Positions 21,162-31,656 of a DNA stretch of 64,000 bases are shown here, in pieces. Under the pieces are notes generated by a model that was not told the origin of the DNA, searched no databases, and was given only the letters and a program-made list of their open reading frames with translations. A program made the position numbers and the translations under genes. Every line of letters begins with the position of its first letter. Position 1 is the first letter of the stretch. Source of the DNA: Candidatus Symbiopectobacterium sp. NZEC151. Its GTDB lineage: Bacteria > Pseudomonadota > Gammaproteobacteria > Enterobacterales > Enterobacteriaceae. Location: positions 186,001-250,000 of the forward strand of contig NZ_JAGFPE010000003.1 in the NCBI RefSeq assembly GCF_025962655.1, given 5' to 3'.

Positions 21162-22385
21162 TCACAGCATCGAGGTGCCGTAGTCCATGTCGGACACGCC
21201 AAAATAGTGCGCTACGGTTTGCCCGACATCGGCAAACGTGGTGCGGTGCCCGCGTGAACCCGGCGTCACCGTCGGCCCATAAATCAATACCGGCACATGT
21301 TCACGAGTGTGATCGGTGCCCGGCCAGGTAGGATCGCATCCGTGATCGGCGGTCAGGATCAGAATATCGCCCTGTTTGACCCGCTCCAGCATCTCCGGCA
21401 GGCGGCGATCGAACAGTTCCAGCGCCGCTGCGTAGCCCGCAACATCACGTCGGTGACCATAGGAAGAGTCAAAATCAACGAAATTGGTAAAGACAATGGT
21501 ATCGTCGCCTGCGGCGTCCATCTCTTTCAGCGTGGCATCAAACAACGCATCAATACCGGTCGCTTTGACCTTTTTAGTGATCCCTACCTGGGCATAGATA
21601 TCGGCAATCTTGCCCACGGAAACCACCTGCCCGTCTTTTTCATCCACCAGTTTTTTCAGTACGGTAGGTGCAGGCGGTTCGACGGCCAAATCGTGACGGT
21701 TGCCAGTGCGCTGGAAATTTTCCGGCTTGTCACCAATAAAGGGGCGAGCGATAACACGCCCAATGTTGTAGCCCCCATCGGTAAGCGCCTCGCGCGCGAT
21801 TTCGCACAGCTCATACAACCGGTCCAGCCCGAAAGTCTCTTCGTGACAGGCGATTTGGAACACAGAATCGGCCGAGGTATAGAAAATCGGCTTCCCGGTT
21901 TTCATGTGCTCTTCGCCCAGTTGCTCGAGGATAACGGTGCCGGAAGAGTGGCAATTGCCCAGATAACCCGGCAGGTTGGCGCGTTCCACCAGCAAATCCA
22001 GCAGTGGCTGCGGGAAGCTGTTTTCATGATCGCTGAAATAGCCCCAATCGAACAACACCGGTACCCCGGCCAGTTCCCAGTGGCCCGACGGCGTGTCTTT
22101 ACCGGAGGAAATTTCACTGGCGTGCGCATACGCACCGATGATGTCGGCTTGCGCATCCAACCCCGCAGGGAAATGCCCGGTAGAGGCTTCCGCCGCCTTG
22201 CCCAGCCCCAAACGGGTTAAATTCGGCAGGTTAAGCGGCCCATTGCGGCCTTGATTGGCCTTACCCTCGGCGCAGGCTTGCGCAATGTGACCAAGGGTAT
22301 CGGAACCGGCATCGCCAAAACGCGCCGCATCTGCGCTGCTGCCGATGCCGAATGAATCCAGAACCATAATAAATGCACGTTTCAT
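21162..22385 (-). CDS. deoB: Phosphopentomutase
   Basis: DeoB interconverts (deoxy)ribose-1-phosphate and (deoxy)ribose-5-phosphate, feeding DeoC. The 407-residue length matches E. coli. Alkaline-phosphatase superfamily metal sites are visible: the N-terminal Asp in [11 protein letters not shown], the nucleophile Thr in [12 protein letters not shown], and the C-terminal ligands in [20 protein letters not shown]. The start is the ATG at 22385. It is the third gene of the deo operon. Confidence 0.97.
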   Translation of the reverse strand: MKRAFIMVLDSFGIGSSADAARFGDAGSDTLGHIAQACAEGKANQGRNGPLNLPNLTRLGLGKAAEASTGHFPAGLDAQADIIGAYAHASEISSGKDTPSGHWELAGVPVLFDWGYFSDHENSFPQPLLDLLVERANLPGYLGNCHSSGTVILEQLGEEHMKTGKPIFYTSADSVFQIACHEETFGLDRLYELCEIAREALTDGGYNIGRVIARPFIGDKPENFQRTGNRHDLAVEPPAPTVLKKLVDEKDGQVVSVGKIADIYAQVGITKKVKATGIDALFDATLKEMDAAGDDTIVFTNFVDFDSSYGHRRDVAGYAAALELFDRRLPEMLERVKQGDILILTADHGCDPTWPGTDHTREHVPVLIYGPTVTPGSRGHRTTFADVGQTVAHYFGVSDMDYGTSML

Positions 22386-22452
22386 TGTTTTCTCTCATCT
22401 TTCGTAAGCGGCGTTTGCGTTGCTCGCCGTTGCCCAAGCCGGTGACTCGGTG

Positions 22453-23787
22453 TTAATCAGCCTGATCGGCACCGATACAGCGATAAATCATCGGCATTGC
22501 TATTGGCGGTTCATCACCCATGCTGATGGCGGCTCGAACCGCCTGCGCCGCCTCTTGCCATGCGGCTTCACTGTTGGCATGAATCACTGCCAGAGGACGC
22601 TCTGCATCCACGCTATCGCCCAGGCTGACCACGGCATCCAACCCGACGCTGTGATCGATAGTGTCCCCCGCCTGACGACGCCCGCCGCCTAACGCGACCA
22701 CCGCCATGCCGAGCGCCCGGGTGTCCATCGCGGTAACGACACCGCTGCGGGCGGCAAACACCGGTTTACTGAGCACGGCTACCGGTAAATAAGCGTCCAT
22801 CTGCTCGACAAAATCCGTTGGTCCGCCCTGTGCTGCCACCATACGACCAAATACTTCAGCGGCACGTCCATTATCCAGCACAGCTTGCAGACGCTGGCGC
22901 GCCACATCAGGGTTTTCTGCCAGACGGCCTGCCAGCAACATCTCAATGCAAAGCGACATGGTAACATCATACAGCCGGGAATTACGGTGCTCACCCGTTA
23001 AAAACCGAACAGCTTCACGGACTTCCAACGCATTACCGGCACTCGACGCCAGCACCTGATTCATGTCGGTTAACAGCGCCGTGGTGCGGCACCCCGCCCG
23101 GTTTGCCACGCTGACGATGGATTGGGCCAGCTGTTCCGACAGCGCGTAAGTGGGCATAAAGGCACCCGATCCCACTTTGACATCCATCACCAACGCATCC
23201 AGCCCTTCCGCCAGCTTTTTACACAGTATTGAGGCGGTGATCAATGGGATAGAGTCGACCGTCGCGGTGATATCACGCGTGGCGTAAAAACGCTTATCGG
23301 CAGGTGCCAGAGAGCGGGTTTGCCCGATGATCGCTACGCCGACCTGACGGATGATGTCGCGGAACTGCTCGTCTTCGGGGAAGATGTTGAGGCCAGGAAT
23401 CGACTCCAGCTTGTCCAGCGTTCCGCCCGTGTGGCCCAAACCGCGCCCGGATATCATCGGCACATAGCCGCCGCACGCCGCCACCATCGGCCCCAGCATC
23501 AGGGAGGTAACATCGCCGACGCCGCCCGTCGAGTGCTTATCCACCAGTGGACCATTCAGGTTGAGATCGCCCCAGTGTAATCGACTGCCCGAATCGCGCA
23601 TCGCCAGCGTCAGCGCCACGCGTTCATCCATGGTCATATCGCGAAAACAGATAGCCATCGCCAGCGCGGCGATCTGCCCCTCTGAGACGCTGTTATCGCA
23701 TATCCCATTGATGAAAAAACGAATTTCATCTTCGCTCAGCGTCTTGCCATCACGCTTGTTACGAATGATTTCCTGAGTCAGAAACAC
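22453..23787 (-). CDS. deoA: Thymidine phosphorylase
   Basis: DeoA cleaves thymidine and deoxyuridine with phosphate. The family signature [20 protein letters not shown] and the phosphate-binding KHSTGGVGD are intact. I chose the GTG at 23787 ([14 protein letters not shown], 444 residues). It has GGGAGG seven bases upstream, and E. coli DeoA begins at the same residue. The ATG two codons earlier would sit only one base from that Shine-Dalgarno. It is the second gene of deoCABD. Confidence 0.96.
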   Translation of the reverse strand: MFLTQEIIRNKRDGKTLSEDEIRFFINGICDNSVSEGQIAALAMAICFRDMTMDERVALTLAMRDSGSRLHWGDLNLNGPLVDKHSTGGVGDVTSLMLGPMVAACGGYVPMISGRGLGHTGGTLDKLESIPGLNIFPEDEQFRDIIRQVGVAIIGQTRSLAPADKRFYATRDITATVDSIPLITASILCKKLAEGLDALVMDVKVGSGAFMPTYALSEQLAQSIVSVANRAGCRTTALLTDMNQVLASSAGNALEVREAVRFLTGEHRNSRLYDVTMSLCIEMLLAGRLAENPDVARQRLQAVLDNGRAAEVFGRMVAAQGGPTDFVEQMDAYLPVAVLSKPVFAARSGVVTAMDTRALGMAVVALGGGRRQAGDTIDHSVGLDAVVSLGDSVDAERPLAVIHANSEAAWQEAAQAVRAAISMGDEPPIAMPMIYRCIGADQAD

Positions 23788-23835
23788 AGCCATGCCTCCC
23801 GATCAAACTGCCGTTATGCACCACGCCACCAATAA

Positions 23836-24615
23836 TCAATAGCCCGACGACGAGGGAGCCCCCTTCTGCCCCAACGTAGTAAGGAGATCGCCTAGCAGGC
23901 CGGATGCGCCAAAGCGGAAGTGGCGGGCATCGGCCCAGCCTTCGCCCATGATGTCATCAGCCAGTTTCAGGTAAATCGCTGCATCCTGTGCGGTGCGCAC
24001 ACCGCCTGCGGCTTTGAAGCCCACGCGGTCGCCGACGTTTTTATCACGGAGGGTTTGCAGCATGATTTCAGCGCTGTGCGGCGTGGCGTTAACCGCCACC
24101 TTCCCCGTGGAGGTTTTAATAAAATCGGCACCGGCGTCGATGGCAATTTCACTCGCCTGACGAATCAAGGCATCGGTTTTCAACTCGCCGCTTTCAATAA
24201 TCACTTTCAGCACCACGCCAGCCTTCTGGCACAGCGTGTGGCAGGCAGCCACCAGCGTATGGCCGGTTTCCGCATCACCGGCCATTAATGCGCGATAGGG
24301 AAACACCACGTCCACTTCATCGGCACCGTAGGCTATCGCCGCCAGGGTTTCCGCGCAGGCGATATCGATATCATCACCGCCCTCGGGGAAGTTGGTTACG
24401 GTCGCAATGCGGATCTCTGGCGTGCCCTGCTCACGCAGGGTTTTACGCGCCAGAGGGATAAAACGGGGATAAATACAGATGGCGGCCGTGTTTCCTGCCG
24501 CGCTACGCGCCTGCTGACAGAGTGCGACCACCCGCGCTGGTGTGTCGTCGTCGTTCAGAGTGGTCAAATCCATTAGCCCCAGCGCACGTTGCGCTACAGC
24601 AGTTAAGTCAGTCAT
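23836..24615 (-). CDS. deoC: Deoxyribose-phosphate aldolase
   Basis: A class I aldolase splitting deoxyribose-5-phosphate into acetaldehyde and glyceraldehyde-3-phosphate. It is 259 residues from the ATG at 24615, which has AGGATA upstream, and matches the E. coli length and start (MTDL). The Schiff-base lysine lies in [12 protein letters not shown], and the second active-site lysine in [10 protein letters not shown]. The longer frame adds ten residues with no binding site. It is the first gene of the deo operon, with a CRP-like site about 40 bases upstream. Confidence 0.97.
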   Translation of the reverse strand: MTDLTAVAQRALGLMDLTTLNDDDTPARVVALCQQARSAAGNTAAICIYPRFIPLARKTLREQGTPEIRIATVTNFPEGGDDIDIACAETLAAIAYGADEVDVVFPYRALMAGDAETGHTLVAACHTLCQKAGVVLKVIIESGELKTDALIRQASEIAIDAGADFIKTSTGKVAVNATPHSAEIMLQTLRDKNVGDRVGFKAAGGVRTAQDAAIYLKLADDIMGEGWADARHFRFGASGLLGDLLTTLGQKGAPSSSGY

Positions 24616-24652
24616 AGCAATATCCTGTATGTTATGGTTTTTCACGCTTTAT

Positions 24653-24668
24653 TGTGAGAATAATAACA
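24653..24668. promoter_or_regulatory. CRP-like site upstream of deoC
   Basis: TGTGA-N6-TAACA matches nine of ten core positions of the CRP consensus (TGTGA-N6-TCACA). It lies in an AT-rich deoC leader. CRP and CytR control of deo is established in E. coli; CytR half-sites were not resolved here. Confidence 0.5.
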
Positions 24669-24818
24669 AAAAACAATTTTAATGTAATTTAAACAACATT
24701 AATGCGGTGAGGGTCACCCTTCCACCATGCTGCTCTATCAGTATAAGACGGGAGGAGAGATAGCGACGTGCCGTAGGCTATCAACCTAAGCGGCGAGGAT
24801 ATTGTGACGGGTTGGAGA

Positions 24819-24838
24819 GAAACACATCCATGTGTTTC
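24819..24838. terminator. Hairpin downstream of the chemoreceptor gene
   Basis: GAAACACAT and ATGTGTTTC are perfectly complementary around two bases, 12 bases past the stop of the minus-strand chemoreceptor gene. TCTCTCC follows, so the T run is weak. Confidence 0.45.
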
Positions 24839-24850
24839 GCGTGATGACAA

Positions 24851-26377
24851 TCAGATACGGAATGCGCCGACGGCCATACTGAGCTCTTCGGCACGCTCTG
24901 CCAGTGAACTCGCCGCAGCAGCGGATTCATTCACCAATGCGGCGTTCTGCTGTGTGACCGTCTCCATTTGTGAAATCGCCGTATTGATTTGCCCAATCCC
25001 TAAACTTTGTTCGTGGCTGGCGGTGGAGATTTCGGTCACCAGTGAGGCCACTTGCTTAATCTCCGTCACCACCTCTTGAATGGCGTTACCTGCATTCCTG
25101 ACGACATGGCGGCCTTGGCTCACTTGTTCAACCGAGGCGTTGATGAGCTCATTAATCTCTTTAGCCGCACTGGCGCTGCGCTGTGCCAGCGAGCGCACCT
25201 CTCCGGCCACCACGGCAAAACCACGCCCTTGTTCACCGGCTCTCGCCGCTTCTACCGCGGCGTTAAGTGCCAGAATATTGGTTTGAAAAGAGATACCTTC
25301 GATAACGTTAATGATGCTGGTGATTTTCTCTGATGAGGCCACCATCAGTTCCATCGCGGCGGTCACATCCACCATCATGTCCCCTCCCTTGACGGCCTGC
25401 TGAGAGGCGGAAACCGCCAGTTGGCTGGCATGTGCCGCATTGGTCGCATTCAACGTCACCGACGATGTGATTTGCTCCATTGAAGCGGCCGTCTCTTCCA
25501 AAGAGCTGGCCTGTTGCTCGGTGCGAGAGGAGAGATCGATATTACCGCTGCTAATCTGGCCGGATGCCGTGGCAATGATATCGGCATTGCGGTGAACGCG
25601 TTCAACGATGCCGGTCAGGTTCAGCATCATCTCTTGTAATGCTGTCTGAAGCTGCCCCATTTCATCACGCGACGTGATCGCTACCTGATGGGTAAGATCG
25701 CCATTCGCGACTTTCCTTGCCAATTCCACCGCATGTTTGATAGGAACCGCAATCGACATAATCAATCGCCAGCCGGAAAGCGCCACAATCAACACCCCAG
25801 CTAAAAATATCATCACTACGATGGATAATATCCGACTAAAATCATTTTGAGATTCAGAATACAGTGTACTGCCGACGTCAGACTGGAGCTTGATAAGCTG
25901 GTCGATAACCCGTTGCAGCGGCAAATACTCTTTTTTAAGCGAATGATTAATAATATCTTCCAACTTATCTTTGTCATTGTTCTTTATGGCATTGATAGCA
26001 GGAATAATAACGTTCTGATGATAGGCTTCACGTAATACTGCATATTTTTCAAACAGCGTTTTCTCTTCGCCAGTCAGATAGGTATTGCTGTAGAGCGTCC
26101 ACTGTTGGTTATAGGATTTAAGTGCATTCTCAATCTGGCTGAGCGCATTGCTGAGGTTATCTGGCTGAGCCAGATCAACGCTGGCAATTTCAAACATCAC
26201 GCTGTCCGTCTGGCGAGTGACGTTAGCCAGATACCCCAAAGCAACCAACCTGTCGTTATACAGGGTTTTCATCGACTGATTAACGTTATTAATACCCGAC
26301 AGTCCTATTACCGTGACGACACCCAGTAGCAATGCCATCAACGTCATGACTGAAATCAATTTTAATTTAATGCTCAT
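24851..26377 (-). CDS. Methyl-accepting chemotaxis protein
   Basis: A 508-residue transmembrane chemoreceptor. Order: a cytoplasmic start (MSIKLKLIS), TM1 at about residues 9-30, a periplasmic four-helix-bundle-type sensor domain to about 185, TM2 ([18 protein letters not shown]), a HAMP domain, and the coiled-coil signalling domain with the hairpin tip [20 protein letters not shown]. It ends AVGAFRI with no NWETF-type CheR/CheB tether. I chose the ATG at 26377 with AGGGA about nine bases upstream. It is an isolated receptor gene, ligand unknown. It is oriented toward deo but separated from it by about 235 bases. Confidence 0.93.
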   Translation of the reverse strand: MSIKLKLISVMTLMALLLGVVTVIGLSGINNVNQSMKTLYNDRLVALGYLANVTRQTDSVMFEIASVDLAQPDNLSNALSQIENALKSYNQQWTLYSNTYLTGEEKTLFEKYAVLREAYHQNVIIPAINAIKNNDKDKLEDIINHSLKKEYLPLQRVIDQLIKLQSDVGSTLYSESQNDFSRILSIVVMIFLAGVLIVALSGWRLIMSIAVPIKHAVELARKVANGDLTHQVAITSRDEMGQLQTALQEMMLNLTGIVERVHRNADIIATASGQISSGNIDLSSRTEQQASSLEETAASMEQITSSVTLNATNAAHASQLAVSASQQAVKGGDMMVDVTAAMELMVASSEKITSIINVIEGISFQTNILALNAAVEAARAGEQGRGFAVVAGEVRSLAQRSASAAKEINELINASVEQVSQGRHVVRNAGNAIQEVVTEIKQVASLVTEISTASHEQSLGIGQINTAISQMETVTQQNAALVNESAAAASSLAERAEELSMAVGAFRI

Positions 26378-26640
26378 AGAAAAATCCCTGGATAGAAGAT
26401 TTATCAGCATATCGATCCTTAGATTAAAGTATTCATGTCCTCTCAAAAAAAATTTTAAAAACGATGAAAGACCCAATGAGATATATTTACTTCTTATGCC
26501 ATTTCAAAAGGGGGCTGTTCATACTAAAAAGGAAGCGCATATCGTTATATTATCAATGTAAGTAAAGTTATCGTTACATCAAAGACCTAGAAAATATAAG
26601 GTTTTTTGAATTCATCGCTTCGGGCTACACTGCCATTATC

Positions 26641-26970
26641 ATGACTGATAAAGATGCCTCCTTAACCATGACAGACGCCTCACGCCCCCAGTGGCAACTC
26701 TATATGCTGCGCACCGCTAACGGCGCGCTTTATACCGGCATCACACGCGATGTAACGCGCAGAGTGGCACAGCATCAGGGTGGAAAAGGCGCAAAGGCAC
26801 TGCGAGGAAAAGGCGAACTGACGCTGGTGTATCACTGTGACGTGGGGGATCACACCACGGCGTTACGCTTGGAATACCGCCTGAAGCAGCTGAGCAAGCA
26901 GCAAAAAGAGAGGCTGGTACGCGACCAGCCTACGGCGCTCTCTGACTATATACGCCTTGATATCCCCTGA
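26641..26970 (+). CDS. yhbQ: GIY-YIG nuclease-superfamily protein YhbQ
   Basis: A 109-residue (or 100, if the ATG at 26668 is used) single-domain GIY-YIG protein. The motif is modified to LYMLRT...YTGIT, followed by the catalytic-type Arg ([10 protein letters not shown]) and the family block [18 protein letters not shown]. It matches E. coli YhbQ, a member of the UPF0213/SLX1-like group with reported nuclease activity. Neither start has a strong binding site. It is convergent with yhbS across an ERIC element. A perfect hairpin (26961-26985) covers its stop codon. Confidence 0.88.
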   Translation: MTDKDASLTMTDASRPQWQLYMLRTANGALYTGITRDVTRRVAQHQGGKGAKALRGKGELTLVYHCDVGDHTTALRLEYRLKQLSKQQKERLVRDQPTALSDYIRLDIP

Positions 26971-26982
26971 AGCGCTCAGGGG

Positions 26983-26985
<3 letters not shown>
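26961..26985. other. Perfect hairpin spanning the yhbQ stop codon
   Basis: TATCCCCTGA (which includes the TGA stop) pairs with TCAGGGGATA around a 5-base loop and abuts the ERIC element. No T run follows. Confidence 0.6.
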
Positions 26986-27174
<189 letters not shown>

Positions 27175-27184
<10 letters not shown>

Positions 27185-27684
27185 AAAAGTTGGAAGGGCG
27201 CGGCGTAATCCACAGTGCCACTCACGCCTTCAAAATGGTTATCGGAAAGCGGGTACATCTGGAAGGCATCGTCGCTATCGGGCCAGCGGCAACATAACTG
27301 CTGCTCCCGGGCAGGCACAAAGCCAAAACGGGCATAATAAGCGGGAGAGCCGAGCACCACCACGGCGGTGTAGCCAAACTCGTTTAACGCATCCAGCCCT
27401 TCGTAAACCAGTTTTTCCCCCCACCCTTGACGGCGCAGCGTTTCATCCACCGCCAGCGGCCCCAAAGCGACCCACTGCCGGTCTTCCTCTGCGATGGTTA
27501 CCGGGCTAAAAGCAACGTATCCCATCACCACGCCTTCGTCATCCGTCGCGACAACGCCAAGCGTTAACAGCCCGTCTTCCCGCAGTTGATGAACCAGCTC
27601 AGCCTCTGCCGAGGTGGGAAACGCACGACGCAGCAACGCATCAATACCCGCTGCATCTACCGGAATTTCCACCCGTACTAACAT
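27175..27684 (-). CDS. yhbS: GNAT-family N-acetyltransferase YhbS
   Basis: A 169-residue GNAT protein with the acetyl-CoA loop RRQGWGEKLVYEGL near residue 83 and the C-terminal motif VVLGSPAYYARFGFVPA. It resembles E. coli YhbS, and its linkage to yhbT supports that. The start (ATG at 27684) overlaps the yhbT stop by seven bases, so the two are coupled. The last codons and the stop lie inside an ERIC element, so the C-terminus (LFIP) is shaped by the repeat. The substrate is unknown. Confidence 0.88.
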
Positions 27685-28202
27685 GTGGTGGGTGCGCGAT
27701 CGTCAGCGTGCATCGCGCCCTCGTGTAATCCCGCCTCAATAAAATCGGCCAAACGCAGCAGGCCAATACGCAACGGCGCTGGCATGGCATCCAGATCGAT
27801 AGAATCCATCAGGTTTTTAACGTACAGACCCAACTCGGTATCGCCTTCAATACGCAAGCGACGCTGGAAAAACAGCGTATCGGGATCTTCACGGCGCGCA
27901 GCGATCAGCACCAGATCGTTGGCTTCCGCGCTGAAGCTGACATCTTCCACTTCATGCTGACTCACCACCAGACGATCGTCTCGCAAGGTAACGAACCAGG
28001 TCAGCCCGACATCGCGGACTTCCACTTTCAGCCAGCGTTCTGTCAGAAATGACAGCTCGCCTTCATCCAGCGCCTGTTGAAACTGCCAGCGCAGCACCCG
28101 TTCCAACACCTGCCGCTGTAGGGCAAATGGGGTAAACTTCAGAGGCTTACCTAACAAGCCCGGACCTTGACGCACAATCTGTGCCCGTAGTTTTTCCAAC
28201 AC
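27678..28202 (-). CDS. ubiT: SCP2-domain accessory protein of O2-independent ubiquinone synthesis
   Basis: A 174-residue SCP2/sterol-carrier-like lipid-binding protein (YhbT), same length as E. coli UbiT. Known role: with UbiU and UbiV it supports anaerobic ubiquinone synthesis, probably by holding lipid intermediates. The core VEDVSFSAEANDLVLIAARREDPDTLFFQRRLRIEGDTELGL is the SCP2 fold. It is divergent from ubiUV, so the three share a control region, and upstream-coupled to yhbS. Confidence 0.92.
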   Translation of the reverse strand: MLEKLRAQIVRQGPGLLGKPLKFTPFALQRQVLERVLRWQFQQALDEGELSFLTERWLKVEVRDVGLTWFVTLRDDRLVVSQHEVEDVSFSAEANDLVLIAARREDPDTLFFQRRLRIEGDTELGLYVKNLMDSIDLDAMPAPLRIGLLRLADFIEAGLHEGAMHADDRAPTTC

Positions 28203-28570
28203 TGACGTACCCCTTATAAAGCAAACCGTTCAATGCAAGCTACTCACCCGCTGAACGCATAGTCCGCTCAGGCCATGCGTACCGCAGGCGCTGCTTTTCT
28301 CATCACGCTATTTTGCCACAGCCCGGTAAAGCAGACGCGATACCGGGTCAATAATTTCATTATTATGCACGGAAATCTCGGTAATGCTGCAAGCAATCCC
28401 TATTCATTACACGATAAGCTGGCCTAAATCAAAGTCCTGCACCAGCGGGTTAATTAAGATTCCCTAACGTTAAAGAAGGGTTATGCGTTGATATTCTCAT
28501 TTTCCGCATGTCCCCGTCCTGCATCAGCCCTGACATGACATCAGGCAACCTGATGAATGAGGAAACCCGT
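28203..28570. promoter_or_regulatory. Divergent ubiT / ubiUV control region
   Basis: 368 bases without a gene. In E. coli the yhbT and yhbUV promoters are FNR-dependent. A possible FNR half-site, CTGGCCTAAATCAA (28419-28432), keeps the ATCAA half and loses much of the other. No full TTGAT-N4-ATCAA was seen. An upstream frame for ubiU from 28508 is rejected for lack of a binding site. Confidence 0.35.
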
Positions 28571-29566
28571 ATGGAATTACTGTGTCCCGCAGGGAACCTG
28601 CCCGCACTGAAAGCGGCAATTGATAACGGTGCCGACGCTGTTTACATCGGGCTAAAAGACGATACCAACGCCCGCCACTTTGCCGGGTTGAACTTCACGG
28701 ACAAGAAGTTGCAGGAGGCGAGCGATTATGTGCATCGCCATCAGCGCAAATTGCATATCGCTATCAATACCTTCGCCCACCCAAACGGCTATCAACGCTG
28801 GGAGCGCGCTGTCGATATGGCTGCCAACATGGGTGCCGATGCGCTGATCCTGGCCGACCTTGCCATGCTTGAGTATGCCGCAGAGCGCTATCCGCATATT
28901 GAACGGCACGTCTCTGTACAAGCATCTGCGACTAACGAAGAGGCAATTCGTTTTTATCAGCGCCATTTTGCGGTTCACCGCATCGTACTGCCTCGCGTGT
29001 TGTCGATCCATCAGGTCAAACAATTGGCGCGTACCAGCCCGGTGCCGCTGGAAGTGTTTGCCTTCGGCAGCCTGTGCATCATGGCAGAAGGCCGCTGTTA
29101 CCTCTCCTCCTACCTGACCGGGGAATCCCCCAATACCGTAGGTGCCTGTTCGCCCGCCCGTTTTGTGCGCTGGCAGCAAACCGAAAAAGGGATGGAATCG
29201 CGCTTGAACAATGTCCTGATCGACAGATATCAGGACGATGAAAATGCCGGTTATCCTACGCTGTGCAAAGGTCGCTATCTGGTTGGCGGTGAGCGTTACC
29301 ACGCCCTGGAAGAACCCACTAGCCTGAATACGCTGGAGTTACTGCCGGACCTGCTGGCAGCCAATATTGCCTCGGTAAAAATCGAAGGACGCCAGCGCAG
29401 CCCGGCCTACGTCAGCCAAATCACCCGCGTCTGGCGACAAGCCATTGACCGTTGCCTCGCCTCCCCCAGCACTTTCACCCCGAGTGCGGAGTGGATGTCA
29501 GCGCTCGGAGCAGTGGCGGAAGGCACGCAAACCACGCTGGGTGCGTACCACCGTAAATGGCAATAA
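28571..29566 (+). CDS. ubiU: O2-independent ubiquinone hydroxylation protein UbiU (U32 family)
   Basis: UbiU forms a heterodimer with UbiV that is needed for hydroxylation of the ubiquinone ring without oxygen. The 331-residue length matches E. coli (YhbU). The four [4Fe-4S] cysteines fall at the same positions: C169, C176, C193 and C232 (SLCIM, GRCYLSS, VGACSPARF, TLCKGRY). The U32 signature EVFAFGSLCIMAEGRCYLSS is intact. I chose the ATG at 28571 with GAGG upstream. The gene is followed 25 bases later by ubiV. Confidence 0.97.
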   Translation: MELLCPAGNLPALKAAIDNGADAVYIGLKDDTNARHFAGLNFTDKKLQEASDYVHRHQRKLHIAINTFAHPNGYQRWERAVDMAANMGADALILADLAMLEYAAERYPHIERHVSVQASATNEEAIRFYQRHFAVHRIVLPRVLSIHQVKQLARTSPVPLEVFAFGSLCIMAEGRCYLSSYLTGESPNTVGACSPARFVRWQQTEKGMESRLNNVLIDRYQDDENAGYPTLCKGRYLVGGERYHALEEPTSLNTLELLPDLLAANIASVKIEGRQRSPAYVSQITRVWRQAIDRCLASPSTFTPSAEWMSALGAVAEGTQTTLGAYHRKWQ

Positions 29567-29591
29567 GCGGCAGGTGAGAGAAGAGAACACT

Positions 29592-30470
29592 ATGAAATAT
29601 GCGTTAGGTGCCATCCTCTACTATTGGCAAAAAACGGATGTGGAAGCCTTTTATCAGGCAGCCAGCCAGAGCAGCGCCGATATTATCTATCTGGGTGAAA
29701 CGGTGTGCAGCAAGCGACGCGCCATCAAAGTGGGCGACTGGCTCGATCTGGCGAAACAGCTCGCTGCCAGCGGCAAGCAGATCGTTTTGTCCTCGTTGGC
29801 GTTGATTCAGGCCCCTTCAGAACTGAGCGAATTGAAACGCTATGTGGAGAACGGCGAGTTCCTGCTGGAAGCCAACGATCTCGGCGCGGTGAACATGGCG
29901 GCGGACCGCCATTTACCGTTTGTCGCGGGTCATGCGCTCAACTGCTACAACGCCCACACGCTGCGCCTGTTGCATAAGCAAGGGATGATGCGCTGGTGCA
30001 TGCCGGTAGAGCTTTCCCGCGACTGGCTGAGCGATCTGCTCGACCAATGCGATGCGCTCGGTTTTCGCCATCAGTTCGAGGTAGAAGTGCTGGGCTACGG
30101 ACACTTACCGCTGGCTTATTCGGCGCGCTGTTTCACCGCTCGCTCAGAAAACCGCGCCAAGGATGAGTGCGAAACCTGCTGCATCAAGTACCCGCAGGGA
30201 CGCGCCATGCTGTCGCAGGAAAACCAACAGGTGTTTGTGCTCAACGGTATCCAGACCATGAGCGGCTATTGCTATAACCTCGGCAACGAACTGGCATCGA
30301 TGAAAGGCCTGGTAGATATCGTCCGCCTGTCACCGCAATCGCTGGATACACTGGCTCTGGTCGATAACTTTCGGGCTAACGAGCGCGGGCAGGCACCACT
30401 GGCCCTGACGCAAGATGCCGATTGTAACGGCTACTGGCGACGCGTTGCCGGTCTGGAATTGGTGTCCTGA
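29592..30470 (+). CDS. ubiV: O2-independent ubiquinone hydroxylation protein UbiV (U32 family)
   Basis: Partner of UbiU, 292 residues as in E. coli (YhbV). The cluster ligands C39, C180, C193 and C197 are all present (ETVCSKRR; ARCFTARS; DECETCCIKY). I chose the ATG at 29592 after GAGA/GAAGAG. A much longer frame from 29445 overlaps ubiU and is rejected. It is second in the ubiUV operon. Confidence 0.97.
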   Translation: MKYALGAILYYWQKTDVEAFYQAASQSSADIIYLGETVCSKRRAIKVGDWLDLAKQLAASGKQIVLSSLALIQAPSELSELKRYVENGEFLLEANDLGAVNMAADRHLPFVAGHALNCYNAHTLRLLHKQGMMRWCMPVELSRDWLSDLLDQCDALGFRHQFEVEVLGYGHLPLAYSARCFTARSENRAKDECETCCIKYPQGRAMLSQENQQVFVLNGIQTMSGYCYNLGNELASMKGLVDIVRLSPQSLDTLALVDNFRANERGQAPLALTQDADCNGYWRRVAGLELVS

Positions 30471-30567
30471 TAGGCGACGGGCGGCTCGCCGCCCGATCGC
30501 CCGTTTTGAATATAAAAATGTGCGAACGTGCGCAATACTGTGAAAAAAACACAGTGAGCCTGCCGCA

Positions 30568-31599
30568 ATGTCAACGAATAATCAAACCGCCCTGTTTTCT
30601 CACGATATCCCATTTTCCGTTTTGGATTTAGCGCCGATCCCACAAGGGGCAACGCCGAGAGACGCGTTTCATCACTCGCTCGATCTGGCGCAGCACGCGG
30701 AAAAATGGGGCTACCACCGTTATTGGTTAGCCGAACATCACAACATGACCGGTATTGCCAGCGCCGCAACCTCGGTGCTGATCGGCTATCTTGCGTCCGG
30801 CACAGAGCGTATCCGGCTAGGATCCGGTGGCGTCATGCTGCCAAACCACTCCCCGCTGGTGATCGCCGAGCAGTTCGGCACGCTGGAATCACTCTACCCC
30901 GGACGTATCGATTTGGGTCTGGGACGTGCGCCGGGCACCGATCAACGCACCATGATGGCCCTGCGTCGCCACCAGAATGCGGAAATCGACGATTTCCCCC
31001 GCGATGTACAGGAATTACAACGCTATTTTTCCGATGCTCAGCCAGACCAAGCGGTGCGCGCCGTGCCGGGCCAAGGCTTGCAGGTGCCTCTCTGGCTGTT
31101 GGGCTCCAGTCTCTACAGCGCGCAGTTAGCGGCGGCATTGGGTTTACCGTTCGCCTTCGCCGCGCATTTCGCCCCGGATATGTTGCTTCAGGCGATGGCG
31201 CTGTACCGGGAGAAATTCAAACCCTCTGCTACGCTGAACAAGCCCTATGCCATGGTGTGCGTGAATGTCATTGCGGCTGAAAGTGAACGCGATGCGCGTT
31301 TCTTGTTCACTTCGGTCCAACAGCAGTTTCTGAATTTACGTCGCGGACAACCCGGACCGCTGCCCGCGCCAGTGCAAGATATGGAATCACTCTGGTCTCC
31401 AGCCGAACAGTTTGGCGTGGATCAAGCGCTGCGTTTGGCGATCGTGGGTGACAACAGTAAAGTGCAGCACGGCTTGCGTAGCCTGCTGCGAGAGACAAAA
31501 GCAGATGAGATCATGATCAACGGACAGATTTTTGATCATCAAGCGCGAAAAGACTCTTTCGAGCGGATCATGCAGATACGTCAGGCGGTGATCGGCTAG
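30568..31599 (+). CDS. yhbW: Luciferase-like monooxygenase YhbW
   Basis: A 343-residue flavin-dependent luciferase-like monooxygenase with the TIM-barrel markers of the family: [58 protein letters not shown] and [11 protein letters not shown]. The sequence and its position after ubiUV match E. coli YhbW. The physiological substrate is not known. It starts 97 bases after ubiV, so it is probably a separate transcription unit. A strong hairpin follows. Confidence 0.92.
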   Translation: MSTNNQTALFSHDIPFSVLDLAPIPQGATPRDAFHHSLDLAQHAEKWGYHRYWLAEHHNMTGIASAATSVLIGYLASGTERIRLGSGGVMLPNHSPLVIAEQFGTLESLYPGRIDLGLGRAPGTDQRTMMALRRHQNAEIDDFPRDVQELQRYFSDAQPDQAVRAVPGQGLQVPLWLLGSSLYSAQLAAALGLPFAFAAHFAPDMLLQAMALYREKFKPSATLNKPYAMVCVNVIAAESERDARFLFTSVQQQFLNLRRGQPGPLPAPVQDMESLWSPAEQFGVDQALRLAIVGDNSKVQHGLRSLLRETKADEIMINGQIFDHQARKDSFERIMQIRQAVIG

Positions 31600-31611
31600 C
31601 GCCATTCCGTC

Positions 31612-31639
31612 TGGTGGAGAGGGAATCCCCTCTCCACCA
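31612..31639. terminator. Hairpin between convergent yhbW and eptC
   Basis: TGGTGGAGAGGG and CCCTCTCCACCA form a perfect 12-bp stem with a 4-base loop, in the 57-base gap between two convergent stops. There is no T run on either strand, so termination may be partial. Confidence 0.55.
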
Positions 31640-31656
31640 CAGTGACGGCCTGAGGA